From NCBI RefSeq assembly GCF_000500935.1, contig NC_022998.1:248001-312000 (forward strand): a stretch of 64,000 bases of DNA, read 5' to 3'. The notes below the pieces were generated by a model, which made no database searches, was not told where the DNA came from, and saw nothing but the letters and a program-made list of their open reading frames with translations. Made by a program: the position numbers and the translations under genes. This DNA is from Spiroplasma apis B31. GTDB taxonomy: Bacteria; Bacillota_I; Bacilli_A; Mycoplasmatales; Mycoplasmataceae. Below, piece after piece: positions 30,842 through 40,808 of this stretch; position 1 is the first letter of the stretch, and each line of letters opens with the position of its first letter.

Positions 30842-33700
30842 ATGAATCATAATCCTAGCGAAGAACAAAAAGCCATAATAGAAAATCTCAAAAATCACTA
30901 TAACATTACCGTTGAAGCTGTTGCAGGAAGCGGAAAAACAACTACTTGTTTGTTGATTGCCAAATCTTTCAAAGAGAAAGAAGTCTTGATCTTAACGTAT
31001 AATAAACGATTAGCTGATGAAACAAAGGAAAAAATAAACTTATGAAATCTAAAAAATGTTAAGGTAAGAACATTTCACTCTTTTATGGGTTATTGATTTA
31101 ACACTCTTTGTGATGATGACTTAAAATTGGCTAAAATTAAATCTGATAGTAAACCTATTCGAACTGATGGTGAAAAAAGCGATATTATAATCTTGGATGA
31201 AGTTCAGGATATGACACCATTAATTTATGAACCTTTGATGAAAATTTTGAAAACAAAATTTTCTCATTCATTAATTTGTGTTTTAGGAGACTCAAAGCAA
31301 TCAATTTATGGGTTTAAAAACTCAAACCCTAATTTTTTGATTAATGCCGAATATGCATTCAAAGAAATAAATGATTATGAATGGAAAGAAATGAGTTTAA
31401 GTGAAAGCTTTAGAATCACTAAAGAGTGTGCAAATTTTATAAACGAAGTGTATTACAATGAGAAAATAATAAACTCAAATAAAAAAATCGATGGAAGTTT
31501 CAATTATCTTGTAACAAATGCTTTTGACACTAACTCTCTTTATAATTATTTAAAACCTATCTTTGATAAATACAACGATGAAGATATTTTTATTTTGTCT
31601 AACTCGGTTAAATCATCTAGGAATCCTTTGGGAAACTTTGCAACCTTCCTATCGAATAAAGGGCATTTGATTTATAAACCTTTTAGTGATGAAGAAAATA
31701 TAGTAGATAATGAATTGATGAACAAAATTGTTTTTTCATCAATTCATCAAGCAAAAGGAAGGGAAAGAAAAGTAGCGATAATATTTGATTTTGATAATAG
31801 CTATTTTTCTCATTATGATAAATATTCAGATCACAAGAAACCAACTAATTTACATTATGTAGCTCTAACTCGGAGTTCAGAAAAAACGATAGTCATCAAT
31901 CACTTTTCAAATCAAGCTTTCAAGTTCCTAAATTTTAATAATTTGAAAGAATATATACAATATAACATTTCTGAACAAGACAAAGAAACTTGAAACAAAA
32001 ATAATAACCTAGAATTTGAACCATCATTCAAGAATGATGTTACGGAAAAAAGTGTGTCTACTCTTCTTAGTTTTTTACCAATTGAACATTTCAATAAGGA
32101 GTTAGAAAAATTTGATATTAAAAAAATTAAATATAATACTAGATACTCTTTAGAACATATTCCGAACTCAAAAAAATTTGTACAAAATAATAAAGAATAT
32201 TACGAAAACTTAACCGTATTTAACGGGGTATATTTTCCTTTGTATTATGTATATAAAGTTAAAAAGTTAGACAATATAATCAATAATATCAAATCAATAG
32301 TAAACTCCGCTCACTCGGAATTGCCAAAATTTGACTTTTTAAAAGAGAAAAAAGAGTGGATAATGCAAGTAATCGAAGAATATGAAAAAAAGAAAATTAA
32401 TATTTTAAAACTAGTATTGCTGATGTTTGCAATAGATAACCAAGATTTCTCTAGACTAAATCAAATTCAAGAAATTGATTGAATCTCGAAAAAAGATAAT
32501 CAAACTGCTATGAAAATCTTTAAAGGGTTATTGAGTAATAAATGTGAGTTTGAATATAATATAAGTCTAAAACATAAAGATGGTATTACTTATTCAGGTC
32601 GAATAGATTGTGTTGATTACCAAAATAAAACTATATGAGAGTTTAAATTCATTGAAGAAATTTTACCAATTCATAGGTTGCAACTAATTTTATATAAAAC
32701 AATCATTTATTTAGATGAGCAGTTAAGAGAAAAATTCAAAGATTTTAAATATTGTTTATTTAACTTGAAAAAAAGCGAAATTGAATATATTAACTACATT
32801 GAACCCAAGTTAGTAAGTTTATTTAACAAGATAATAAAAATACAAAAAAATAAAAATAGTTTAAACAATAAGCAGGATGATTTTGAAATTTATATAAATG
32901 AAGTAATCTCAAGATTACAAACAAAAGTTTTTCATAAACTAGTTAATAAAAAAACTCGTTTTGATATAAACCTCTCTTTCAGTAAACAATTTAAAAATCA
33001 TAAAGAACTTATGAAAGAAATGATAAAAACGAGTGAAGATAAATATGTAATTATAGATTTTGAAACAGTCAATAATATGTACGGTGTTATACAATTTGCA
33101 ATGATAGTCGTTGAAAACGGTAAAATAGTAAAAAGTTTTAACGAATGGTTGAAACCCAGTCCTTGATGGTTTGATGAGTTTATTATAAACTCAGTTAGAG
33201 ATGAAGAAAACCAGTTATCTATTGAGGAAATTCAAGAATGGTCGCTACAGTTTAAAGATAAGTTAACTTTAAAACAATATTTTAAAAATATTAAGGATTA
33301 TTTTAATGGAGACTATGTGGTATATGCACATAATGCAGCTTTTGATGTCTCATCAGTTATAAAAAACCAACTTCGTATCAATAAAGATTTCATATTTGTT
33401 TGCACAGTACAATTATTTAAGAAACTATTGCCAAACTTAGAAAATCATAAACTGAATACAATTGCAAATCATTTTAATATTAAATTCAATCATCATGATG
33501 CCTATGCTGACGTGATGGTTATTTATGATATATTACAAGCAAATTCAGTAAGTATGAAAGAGTGAACTATGTTAGCAATTGAAAGAGGTATGAAACTAAG
33601 GGTTTACTTGAAAGAAACGGTTTTTTTAAATGTAAACGGTCATTTAAAATACTTTCAAGATAAGTGTATTAAAAATAAAAAAAGAATAACAAAAACATAA
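30842..33700 (+). CDS. SF1 helicase fused to a PD-(D/E)XK nuclease and a DEDDh exonuclease
   Basis: 952 residues in one code-4 frame (the standard code breaks it into five). Residues 1-360: UvrD/PcrA-type SF1 helicase with Walker A AVAGSGKTTT (~27), motif II ILDEVQD (~118), motif III GDSKQSIYGF, motif V SIHQAKGRER (~301) and motif VI HYVALTRS (~337). Residues ~580-605: GRIDCVDYQNKTIWEFKF, the G-x-x-D..E-x-K core of Cas4/AddB-like nucleases. Residues ~735-890: DnaQ-type exonuclease with IIDFETV, AHNAAFD and HDAYAD. It probably unwinds and trims DNA ends, in repair or in defence against foreign DNA. It is flanked by terminators, a single-gene unit. Confidence 0.88.
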
Positions 33701-33730
33701 TTTTAATTATTATTTTAAACTTTCAAACAA

Positions 33731-33757
33731 AAAACTATCGAAATCTCGATAGTTTTT
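33731..33757 (+). terminator. Terminator between the helicase gene and trpS
   Basis: ACTATCGA / TCGATAGT stem with a 4-nt loop and a T run on the plus strand; A-rich on the other side, so it may serve both genes. Confidence 0.85.
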
Positions 33758-33804
33758 TTATTATGCTCATTATCATAAAATTATTATATTTAAAGAAATA
33801 CTAA

Positions 33805-34818
33805 TTATTTTCTTTTGTAACTTAACCCAACAAGGTTTAACACCTTATTCATTTTTCTACTTGCAATTGAAGTTGCTTTTTGAGCACCTTGTTCCAGTCA
33901 TTCTTCCACTTCTTTAGAGTTAAGCAATTGTTTGTACCTGTCTTGTATATTTTTAAGTAAATCAACAACAACAGAAGTAACTTCGTTTTTCAATACACCA
34001 TAATCTTTGCCTTTAAAATAGTTTTCTGTTTCTTCAATATCTTTATTTGTTAAAGATGAATATATTGTCAAAAGATTACTTACTCCGGGTTTATTTTCTG
34101 GGTCATAACGGATGATATTCTCAGAGTCAGTCACAGCTGATTTAATCTTGTTTTTAACAACTTCCAAATCATCTAACAAAGCAATATAACTTTTAGGGTT
34201 TGTGCTTGATTTAGACATTTTTTTAGTTGGATCCTGTAAATCCATTATTTTGGAACCTATTTTTGGCGTATATTCACCAGGTAATGTAAACATTTCTCCA
34301 AACTTGTTATTCATTCTTTCGGCAATGTTTCTTGTTAACTCAATATGCTGTTTTTGATCTTTACCAACTGGAACTAGTTCTGCATCATAAAGCAATATAT
34401 CAGCAGCCATCAATGTTGGATATGTCAACAAACCTGTTGGAACAAACTCTGTACCATTATCTGATTTGACCTTAGAAGCTTTATCCTTGAATTGTGTCAT
34501 TCTTTGTAGTTCTCCTAATGTTGTATTACAAGTCAATATTCAACCTAATTGAGTGTGTTCAAGGACATCACTTTGCAAAAATATTGTTGATTTTTCAGGA
34601 TCCATACCGCAAGCAAAATAAAGCGCCACCATACTTTTAATATTATTTCTTAATGTCGCTTTGTCAATCGGTGTAGTAATACCGTGTAAATTAGCAACAA
34701 ATACAAACATTTCAAACTCTTCTTGAAGATCTACAAAATTCTTCATAGCACCTATATAATTTCCTAATGTCATTTGACCGGTTGTGGTTATACCAGATAT
34801 CATTCTTTTTTTATTCAT
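33805..34818 (-). CDS. trpS: Tryptophanyl-tRNA synthetase
   Basis: 337 residues, normal length. Signature TGQMTLGNYIGA at the start, LTYPTLMAADILLY and PVGKDQKQHIELTRN in the middle, and KMSKS loop DPTKKMSKSS. A TGA Trp at 33898 extends the protein 31 residues beyond the standard-code stop to the usual basic C-terminus (SYKRK). It charges tRNA-Trp, including the one that reads UGA in this code. Confidence 0.96.
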
Positions 34819-34910
34819 TTTAATACTCCTTAAAGTTTTACATAACTAATTATACAATTTATTTATTTTTATAAAATAAATAAGTAAAATTAATGGAAAG
34901 GGCGGTATTT

Positions 34911-35714
34911 ATGTTCAAATTCAATGTTGTTAAAAATGATTATGATTCTACTATAAAACTAAGTAAGGAACTTATCGAAAAGTTATACCTTAAAGGTTGA
35001 GTCTTAGAAGAATCAAACCCTAATTTCGTTTTTGTAATCGGGGGTGATGGTACCTTTTTGAAAGCTGTTGCCAAATATCAAAATCAATTACAGAAAACAA
35101 AGTTTATACCCTTTAAATTAGGGGGTATTGGTTTTTATACCAACAAAAATAGAGTTGATGACTTTGAACAAATACTGGAAATGATTGAGGAAGAAACTTA
35201 TAGTATTTATGAATATGAAGTTTTAGAAATCAAAAACGGTCAGAATCGTTTCTATGCAACGAATGAGATAAAAATATTAAATGAGCGAACAGCACTTTAT
35301 ATAGATATTTTTATCAATAACGATTATTTAGAAACCTTTCATGGAACAGGTCTTGTAATATCTACTTCAAATGGAAGTACAGGGTATATAAAATCAACGG
35401 GTGGAGCTGTAATTTTACCTAAAAATCAAATGTTATATCAATTACAAGAACTTGTCCCTATAAGCACCAATAAATTCAGAACACTCAATTCTCCAATAAT
35501 ATTAAACAACAGTTATAAGCTTAATTTGAAATTAGAGAGTATCAATGAACTTTTGATATGCGATACTCAAGTCATAAAGTTAATCGACAAACAAATCTCG
35601 ATTAAAGTAAGTGATATTAAAGTAAGTGTAATCAGCCACCAATGTGAAAAAGAACAAAGTGAAATCAAAGTTCTAAGAGATATATTTATTAAAGATAAGG
35701 AAAAAGTGATTTAA
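34911..35714 (+). CDS. nadK: NAD kinase
   Basis: 267 residues. The GGDGTFLKAV loop, the NE motif (YATNEIKIL) and the STSNGSTGYIKSTGGAV nucleotide-binding segment are all present. It phosphorylates NAD to NADP. The last base is the first base of the next ATG. GGAAAGG lies upstream, slightly far from the start. Confidence 0.94.
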
Positions 35715-36076
35715 TGGATCTTACAACAATTCTGATAACATTTACTTTTATAATATTAGCCTTAATGCTATTTACTTATTTATCAATTGCTAAAAGAATC
35801 AACATCAAATTTAAAAAAAATAAATTAATAAATATCGAAACAGCATTCACTTATCCAAACATAATAAAATATCTGGGTGGAATAGAAAATATTGAAGAAA
35901 TTGATGATAATAACAAAATAAAACTGGTAAGTACTTCCCTAGTTAATCTTAAGAGTCTTAAAAAGCTAGGATTAAAAGTTAGCATTGAAGATGATAAAGT
36001 ATCCTTATTTATAAAAGGCTTCGATCTTAGTAATTTTTATAGAAGATTAAAAAAGGATTTGGCAAATCAAATTTAA
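35714..36076 (+). CDS. Membrane-anchored degenerate PTS IIB-like domain
   Basis: 120 residues. One N-terminal membrane segment (residues 4-24), then YPNIIKYLGGIENIEEIDDNNKIKLVSTSLVNLKSLKKLGLKVSIEDDKVSLFI, which follows the glucose-type EIIB order (ALGGxxNI..ID.CATRLR..L..LGA.G). The phospho-Cys position is filled by Asn/Lys (DNNKIKL), so it cannot carry phosphate. Translation is coupled to nadK by a one-base overlap. A regulatory or scaffolding role is possible; unknown. Confidence 0.7.
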   Translation: MDLTTILITFTFIILALMLFTYLSIAKRINIKFKKNKLINIETAFTYPNIIKYLGGIENIEEIDDNNKIKLVSTSLVNLKSLKKLGLKVSIEDDKVSLFIKGFDLSNFYRRLKKDLANQI

Positions 36077-36081
36077 TATAT

Positions 36082-36121
36082 AACTTCATTATTAGATTAC
36101 TATCTAATGATGAAGTTTTTT
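36082..36121. terminator. Convergent terminator
   Basis: A long stem with one mismatch, AACTTCATTATTAGAT / ATCTAATGATGAAGTT, followed by T on the plus strand. It lies between converging genes and can serve both. Confidence 0.8.
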
Positions 36122-36419
36122 ATTTTTTAAAAATTTTCATATACCTATAGATACCACCATCAAGGTAATCGGCGTCATACCCTTTTTCTCTTAAAAATTG
36201 TGCTGCCTGAGAGCTTCTGTTACCAGCATTACAAACAGTTATAATTTTCTTATTCTCGTGATTTTTTAAGATTTCTTCATAATTACTATGTAAATAATTC
36301 ATCTCATAATTAACGGCTCAATCTAATTTAGCGAGTGTTTTCACTTCTAAAACCGTTCTTACATCTATTGTTAGAACTTGGTCCTTTATTTCATTGTAAT
36401 CAGTTACATTTATTCCCAT
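36120..36419 (-). CDS. Rhodanese-like domain protein
   Basis: 99 residues, a single rhodanese domain: LTIDVRTVLEV, then the active-site loop VCNAGNRSSQAAQFLREKGY with catalytic Cys, and LDGGIYRY. It would move sulfane sulfur. One Trp comes from TGA. GGAGT precedes the ATG. Single-gene unit. Confidence 0.88.
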
Positions 36420-36688
36420 ACTTAACTCCTTAGTTACTACTTATTATTATAATTCAATAAATGAACAATATGTATAGTCTCGCTGCTTAATGTTTATATA
36501 CTCAAAATTAAATTAAAAATGAAGATTTTCTCTACTAAAATTTGTTTTAATTGAACAAATAAAAGCTAATATGAATATCAATTGATTCTTCCACTTATTT
36601 CTTTTAGCATATCTAAAAAACTTATAGTACTATTATTCATAAATTGATATAATAAATAAGTTGATTAACATATAAAAGGAGATATAAA

Positions 36689-36967
36689 ATGAATAAAGAA
36701 AGTAAATTAGCAAAAATTGCCTACATATTGATGATTGTGAGTACAGTATTATCATCATTTTTCATTATACCTTTGGCATGAATGATTCCAATGACATTAG
36801 CTGTTAAAAAAAGGGTAAACGAATATTCAGATTCACTTGTTTTAGGAATTTGTTGTTTACTATTTACTGGAACATTTGGGTTCGTATCTGGTATACTGCT
36901 ACTTGTTAACAAACAAGAAAGTTATGACGAAATTGATAATACAAGTGTTGAGCAAAATGTTAACTAG
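36689..36967 (+). CDS. Small membrane protein of the LAWMIPMT type
   Basis: 92 residues, AGGAG before the ATG, with two membrane segments (about 8-35 and 47-72) and an acidic tail. The segment IIPLAWMIPMT, then SDSLVLGICCLLFTGTFGFVSGILLL, closely resembles the C-terminal part of the next gene product (IIPMTLKTKK.. there ILPLAWLIPMT). Unknown function. Confidence 0.7.
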
Positions 36968-37016
36968 GTTTGAATTAAGCTATAAAATATTAGAATCTAG
37001 TTGAGATGAGAAATAA

Positions 37017-37769
37017 ATGAAAAAATATTATTGAAGTTTTGGCATAAGTGCATCTGTTCTTAGTATTGCTATGAGTATAGTAAGCTTTTCGATGGCCTTA
37101 TTATTCACAATTGAATTATTAAATGAAGGTTTTATTTTAATACCGTTAATTTATATTCTGTGTTCATTCTTCATGATATTTTTTTCTATTTCATGTCTTG
37201 TTTTGATCAGTTTTGTAAATAAACAAAATAACATATTAATTGGGTCTAAATTACTTATTGCTATTAATATTATTTGATTCTTTCTATATTTATATTTAAT
37301 TATATTTAATTCTATTTTTAAAGCCGCGTTTATGATCAACTTGTTTCTATTAATCGTAGTTTTTATTATGGTTACTTTTTCAATTTTGTTTATTATTAAA
37401 ACAATAAAACATAAAGGGTATGTGATCTTTACCAATAAATATAAAGAAAAATATAATACATACAATGAGAAAATTAACACCGCATACAAATTAATGTTAG
37501 CGGGAACAATCATTAACTCGTTTTTAATATTACCCTTAGCATGATTGATACCTATGACATTGAAGACTAAGAAACTTATCTATGTATATGATGAAAGTAC
37601 CGCTTTAGGGTTATGCAGTATGATTTTTGGAAATATATTTAATTTCATAGCAGGACTTTTTATATTAAATAATAAACCATCTGATTACAAATTGTTGAAT
37701 AACAAATCATCGCAAGCAATAAAAAATAAGAATGGGTTGGTCTATATAAATGTATTTGAAAAACAATAA
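37017..37769 (+). CDS. Multi-span membrane protein with the same LAW(M/L)IPMT domain
   Basis: 250 residues in code 4, about six or seven membrane segments. The C-terminal 80 residues (ILPLAWLIPMTLKTKK..STALGLCSMIFGNIFNFIAGLFIL) are paralogous to the protein encoded at 36689. It seems to be a fusion of four extra helices with that domain. The SD is weak (GATGAG). No family recognised. Confidence 0.7.
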
Positions 37770-38280
37770 AAATATTGTAGTATTTAGCAACCAAATACTA
37801 AATAAATTCGGACATATGAAAAATCCACATAGTTTTTTTGGTTTTAATAGTATTTATGATGCAACTTACATTTACCACTTTTTTGAAGTGATCTAGAAAG
37901 TGTTATAAAATTATTTTTTTTAAATACTTATTAGTGAGTTTGAATAAATTTTACCGAATTTGTAAAGATTCAATATCATACATCTTAAATAAAGATGTTT
38001 TTTTTATTTCTTATGAATGCACTTTTCTTGACTAAGAAATGTGCAAAATATGCAGGATTTTTCTTTAAAATATTATAAAATTAAATTAACGATTTAAAAT
38101 ATTATTTGCTTAAAGAAATACTAATAATAGAGAAATTTTAAAAATATTCACAAAAAAGTAAATATAACCTATAATTAGAGAGTTGAATTATCTGTTTGTA
38201 ATCATGAACTTTTATAGAATGATTACATTATCTATAATAAAAAAATCAAATTTTATAATTTGCAAGTAAGGAGAAAATTT
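37770..38280. other. Intergenic region before the RNase J homologue
   Basis: 511 bp, no good frame. A terminator (ACATCTT / AAGATGT with eight T) lies at 37980-38005. An imperfect 12-bp hairpin (TGCACTTTTCTT / AAGAAATGTGCA, one mismatch) lies at 38018-38045. The remainder is AT-rich and probably carries the promoter of the RNase J gene. Confidence 0.5.
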
Positions 38281-40056
38281 ATGGCAGAAATAAAATTCTT
38301 GGCACTTGGTGGTCAAGACGAAAGAGGAAAAAATATTTTCATAGTTAGTGTTGATGATGATTTATTCGTTTTCGATGCAGGTATCAAATTCCCAGAAAGA
38401 AGTATATTAGGTATTGATGTTGTAATACCAAGTTTTGATTATCTAAAAGCTAACTCAAAAAGAATCAAGGGGATATTTTTATCAAACCCAAGCAGTAATA
38501 ATGCAGGATCAATAAGTTATATTTTAAGAGATATTGATGTTCCTGTTTATTGCAATGAGCTAACAACAACAATATTAAAATATCGTAATCTTAAATACAG
38601 AATTAAAAATAGAGAAAATAACTTCAAAATAATCAAAGATAAAGAAATAATAAAGTTTGGTAAGAACAGTATCGAAGTTTTTAGAGCCACTGCAAGCTTC
38701 CCTGAGTCTTTTTGTTTCGCATTACATACAGAGGATGGAACAATTGTTTATGCAGGGGATTACATAATGGATGGTAATGAACAATCTTGATTCTCTACTG
38801 ATATGAACCACTTATCTAAGATTTCAGAAAAAGGAGTCCTAGCTTTCATAAGTGATTCAGAATTTGCTTCAAGAATTGGATATACTGTTCCTAATCATAG
38901 AATTGAAAAATACATTACAACTCCGATGAAGGATATGAAACACAGAATAGTTTTAGGGATATTTGAAGAGGATGTATTTAAACTTTTTGAAATTATAAGA
39001 CAGGCAAAAGAGCAAGGAAGAAAAATGGCCATATATGGCAAAACTTTAGTGAAAGTTGTTGAATCAAAAATCATTCAAGATTCATTGGGAATTTCTAAAA
39101 ATGACATTATTTCTTTAGAAGAATATGCTAAATCTGAAGATGGTATCCTTATTTTAACAGGAGCCGGTGACTTATTATATTCAAGAATGGCGAAAATAGC
39201 TGCAGGAAACGACGACATTATAGAGTTTTCTGAAAAAGATGTAATAATATTAGCAACTCCACCAGCAGCTGGTGTTGAAAAAAGACATGCAGAGATATTA
39301 GATGAATTAGCAAGAACTAATGCAAAATTGATTGCCTTAAGTGATAAAAATATTTGATCTATGAGAGCAAGTTACGAGGATATCAAACTTATGACAAGGA
39401 TAATGAACCCAAAAAGTTTTATTCCTATAAAAGGTTTGTACAAAGACTTTTTATGTGCTGAAAAAGCGGCACAAGAAGCAGGTATTAAACCTGAAAATAT
39501 CCAACTAATAAACAATGGACAAGTACTTAAAATTAACAAAAATGGAAAATTAATAGTTAGTTCAGAAGTAGTTAAAACTAGCGATGTTTACGTTGATGGT
39601 ATTGGAGTCGGGGATATTGGTGCTGTTGTTTTAAACGAAAGAAAACAATTAGCAACTGATGGAGCAGTTATCATCGGGGCTAATTTGGATGACAAAACTA
39701 AAGAATTAGTCTCTTTAATAGATATTCAAATGAGGGGTGTTATTTATATACAAGATGACAACCCTATATTCAAACTTCTACAAAAACAAATTATTGATAT
39801 ATTTGATAAACACCGAGAGGCTATGAAAATAAACCCAAACTCATACGATATGTCCTTAATTAAAAAGGAAATAATATCTCGTACCCGCTCAACTTTAAAA
39901 CAAGACACAGGGAAGCAACCAATTGTTTTAGTAATAGTAAACGAAATCAATACAGGTTCTTTCTATGAACCAAGAAGAAGAGCAACCAGTTTTAACACAA
40001 GGGTTGTTAATACAAATAAAACAGTCGCTGGTAACTCAAATGATAGTACTGACTAA
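38281..40056 (+). CDS. RNase J homologue lacking catalytic residues (J2-like)
   Basis: 591 residues; start chosen at ATG 38281 behind AAGGAGA. The overall order is that of RNase J: metallo-beta-lactamase, beta-CASP and C-terminal domains (LGGQDERGKN..VFDAGIKFPE; TGAGDLLYSRMAKIA; EIISRTRSTLKQDTGKQPIVLVIVNEI). The zinc ligands are gone: the HxHxDH region reads LSNPSSNNAG, the next His position reads RATASFPES, the HVSGHAS motif reads SMRASYEDIKLM, and PVHGEY reads PIKGLY. Only the Asp of AGDYI remains. It is probably a non-catalytic partner of an active RNase J1 encoded elsewhere. Confidence 0.9.
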
Positions 40057-40144
40057 TGATTTCACTCTAATATTTTTTTAGTGTTTTAAAAAGAATTTTA
40101 CTTTAATTAAACTTATAATATAAGTGTTAAAGGGGAATAAAATA

Positions 40145-40639
40145 ATGAAAAAATTAAGAATAGTGTTAGGTGTGTTCGGAGCCTCAGTAACAAGTTCATC
40201 TCTTGTGGTATCTTGTAGTAAAAAAACTGATGAATTTTGGAAAGAAGATTACAGTAAGCTCACTGAAAAAGAAAAAACGGATTTGATTATTTCTTTAAAT
40301 AAAGAAATTGAGACTTTCAAGGAATGATTGGATGACGAAAGTTCTAAGAATAATCCACCAAAAGAAGGTAATCCGTTGATCAATTCAGATAATGTCTACA
40401 AAACTTTAGTATTTCTGGATGCTATGTATAAAATATCGCTAATTCCAGGAGCAAAAGATATTTGTACGGAGAATAAAATAGAAAATTGAAGGCCACAAGA
40501 CTCCGATGATGACGAGGTCGAGACAATAAAGATTATTGTAGAGAGAGTAAGCCAAGAAAGCATTATTATAAGCAAAGAAGCTGCTTTTGAGGTTCGAGAA
40601 CACACTAAAAACTGAGTTTATAAAAAAAACGTATATTAA
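40145..40639 (+). CDS. Lipoprotein
   Basis: 164 residues; start at ATG 40145 after AAGGGGA. Signal MKKLRIVLGVFGASVTSSS, lipobox LVVSC with Cys 24, then an acidic, Lys-rich mature chain with three TGA Trp codons. It should be exported and lipid-anchored. Standalone gene with its own terminator. Function unknown. Confidence 0.8.
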
Positions 40640-40641
40640 AT

Positions 40642-40672
40642 AAAGTTATCTTTTGATAACTTTATTCTTTTT
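40642..40672 (+). terminator. Terminator after the lipoprotein gene
   Basis: AAAGTTATC / GATAACTTT stem with a 4-nt loop and a nearby T run. Confidence 0.8.
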
Positions 40673-40808
40673 TTACTTGAAAACTTATAACTTATCCTTT
40701 AATTATGTTAGAATTTTTTAAATATATTCTATTTTCATTTATATTAAAAATAGAGACTAAATTATATTAAAATGATAAATATAAGGGCAAATAAACAAAG
40801 GAGTTTTT

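Noticed and set aside
38260-38280. Earlier ATG for the RNase J homologue
   Set aside because: The ATG at 38281 has a clean SD (AAGGAGA), which lies inside the proposed extension.
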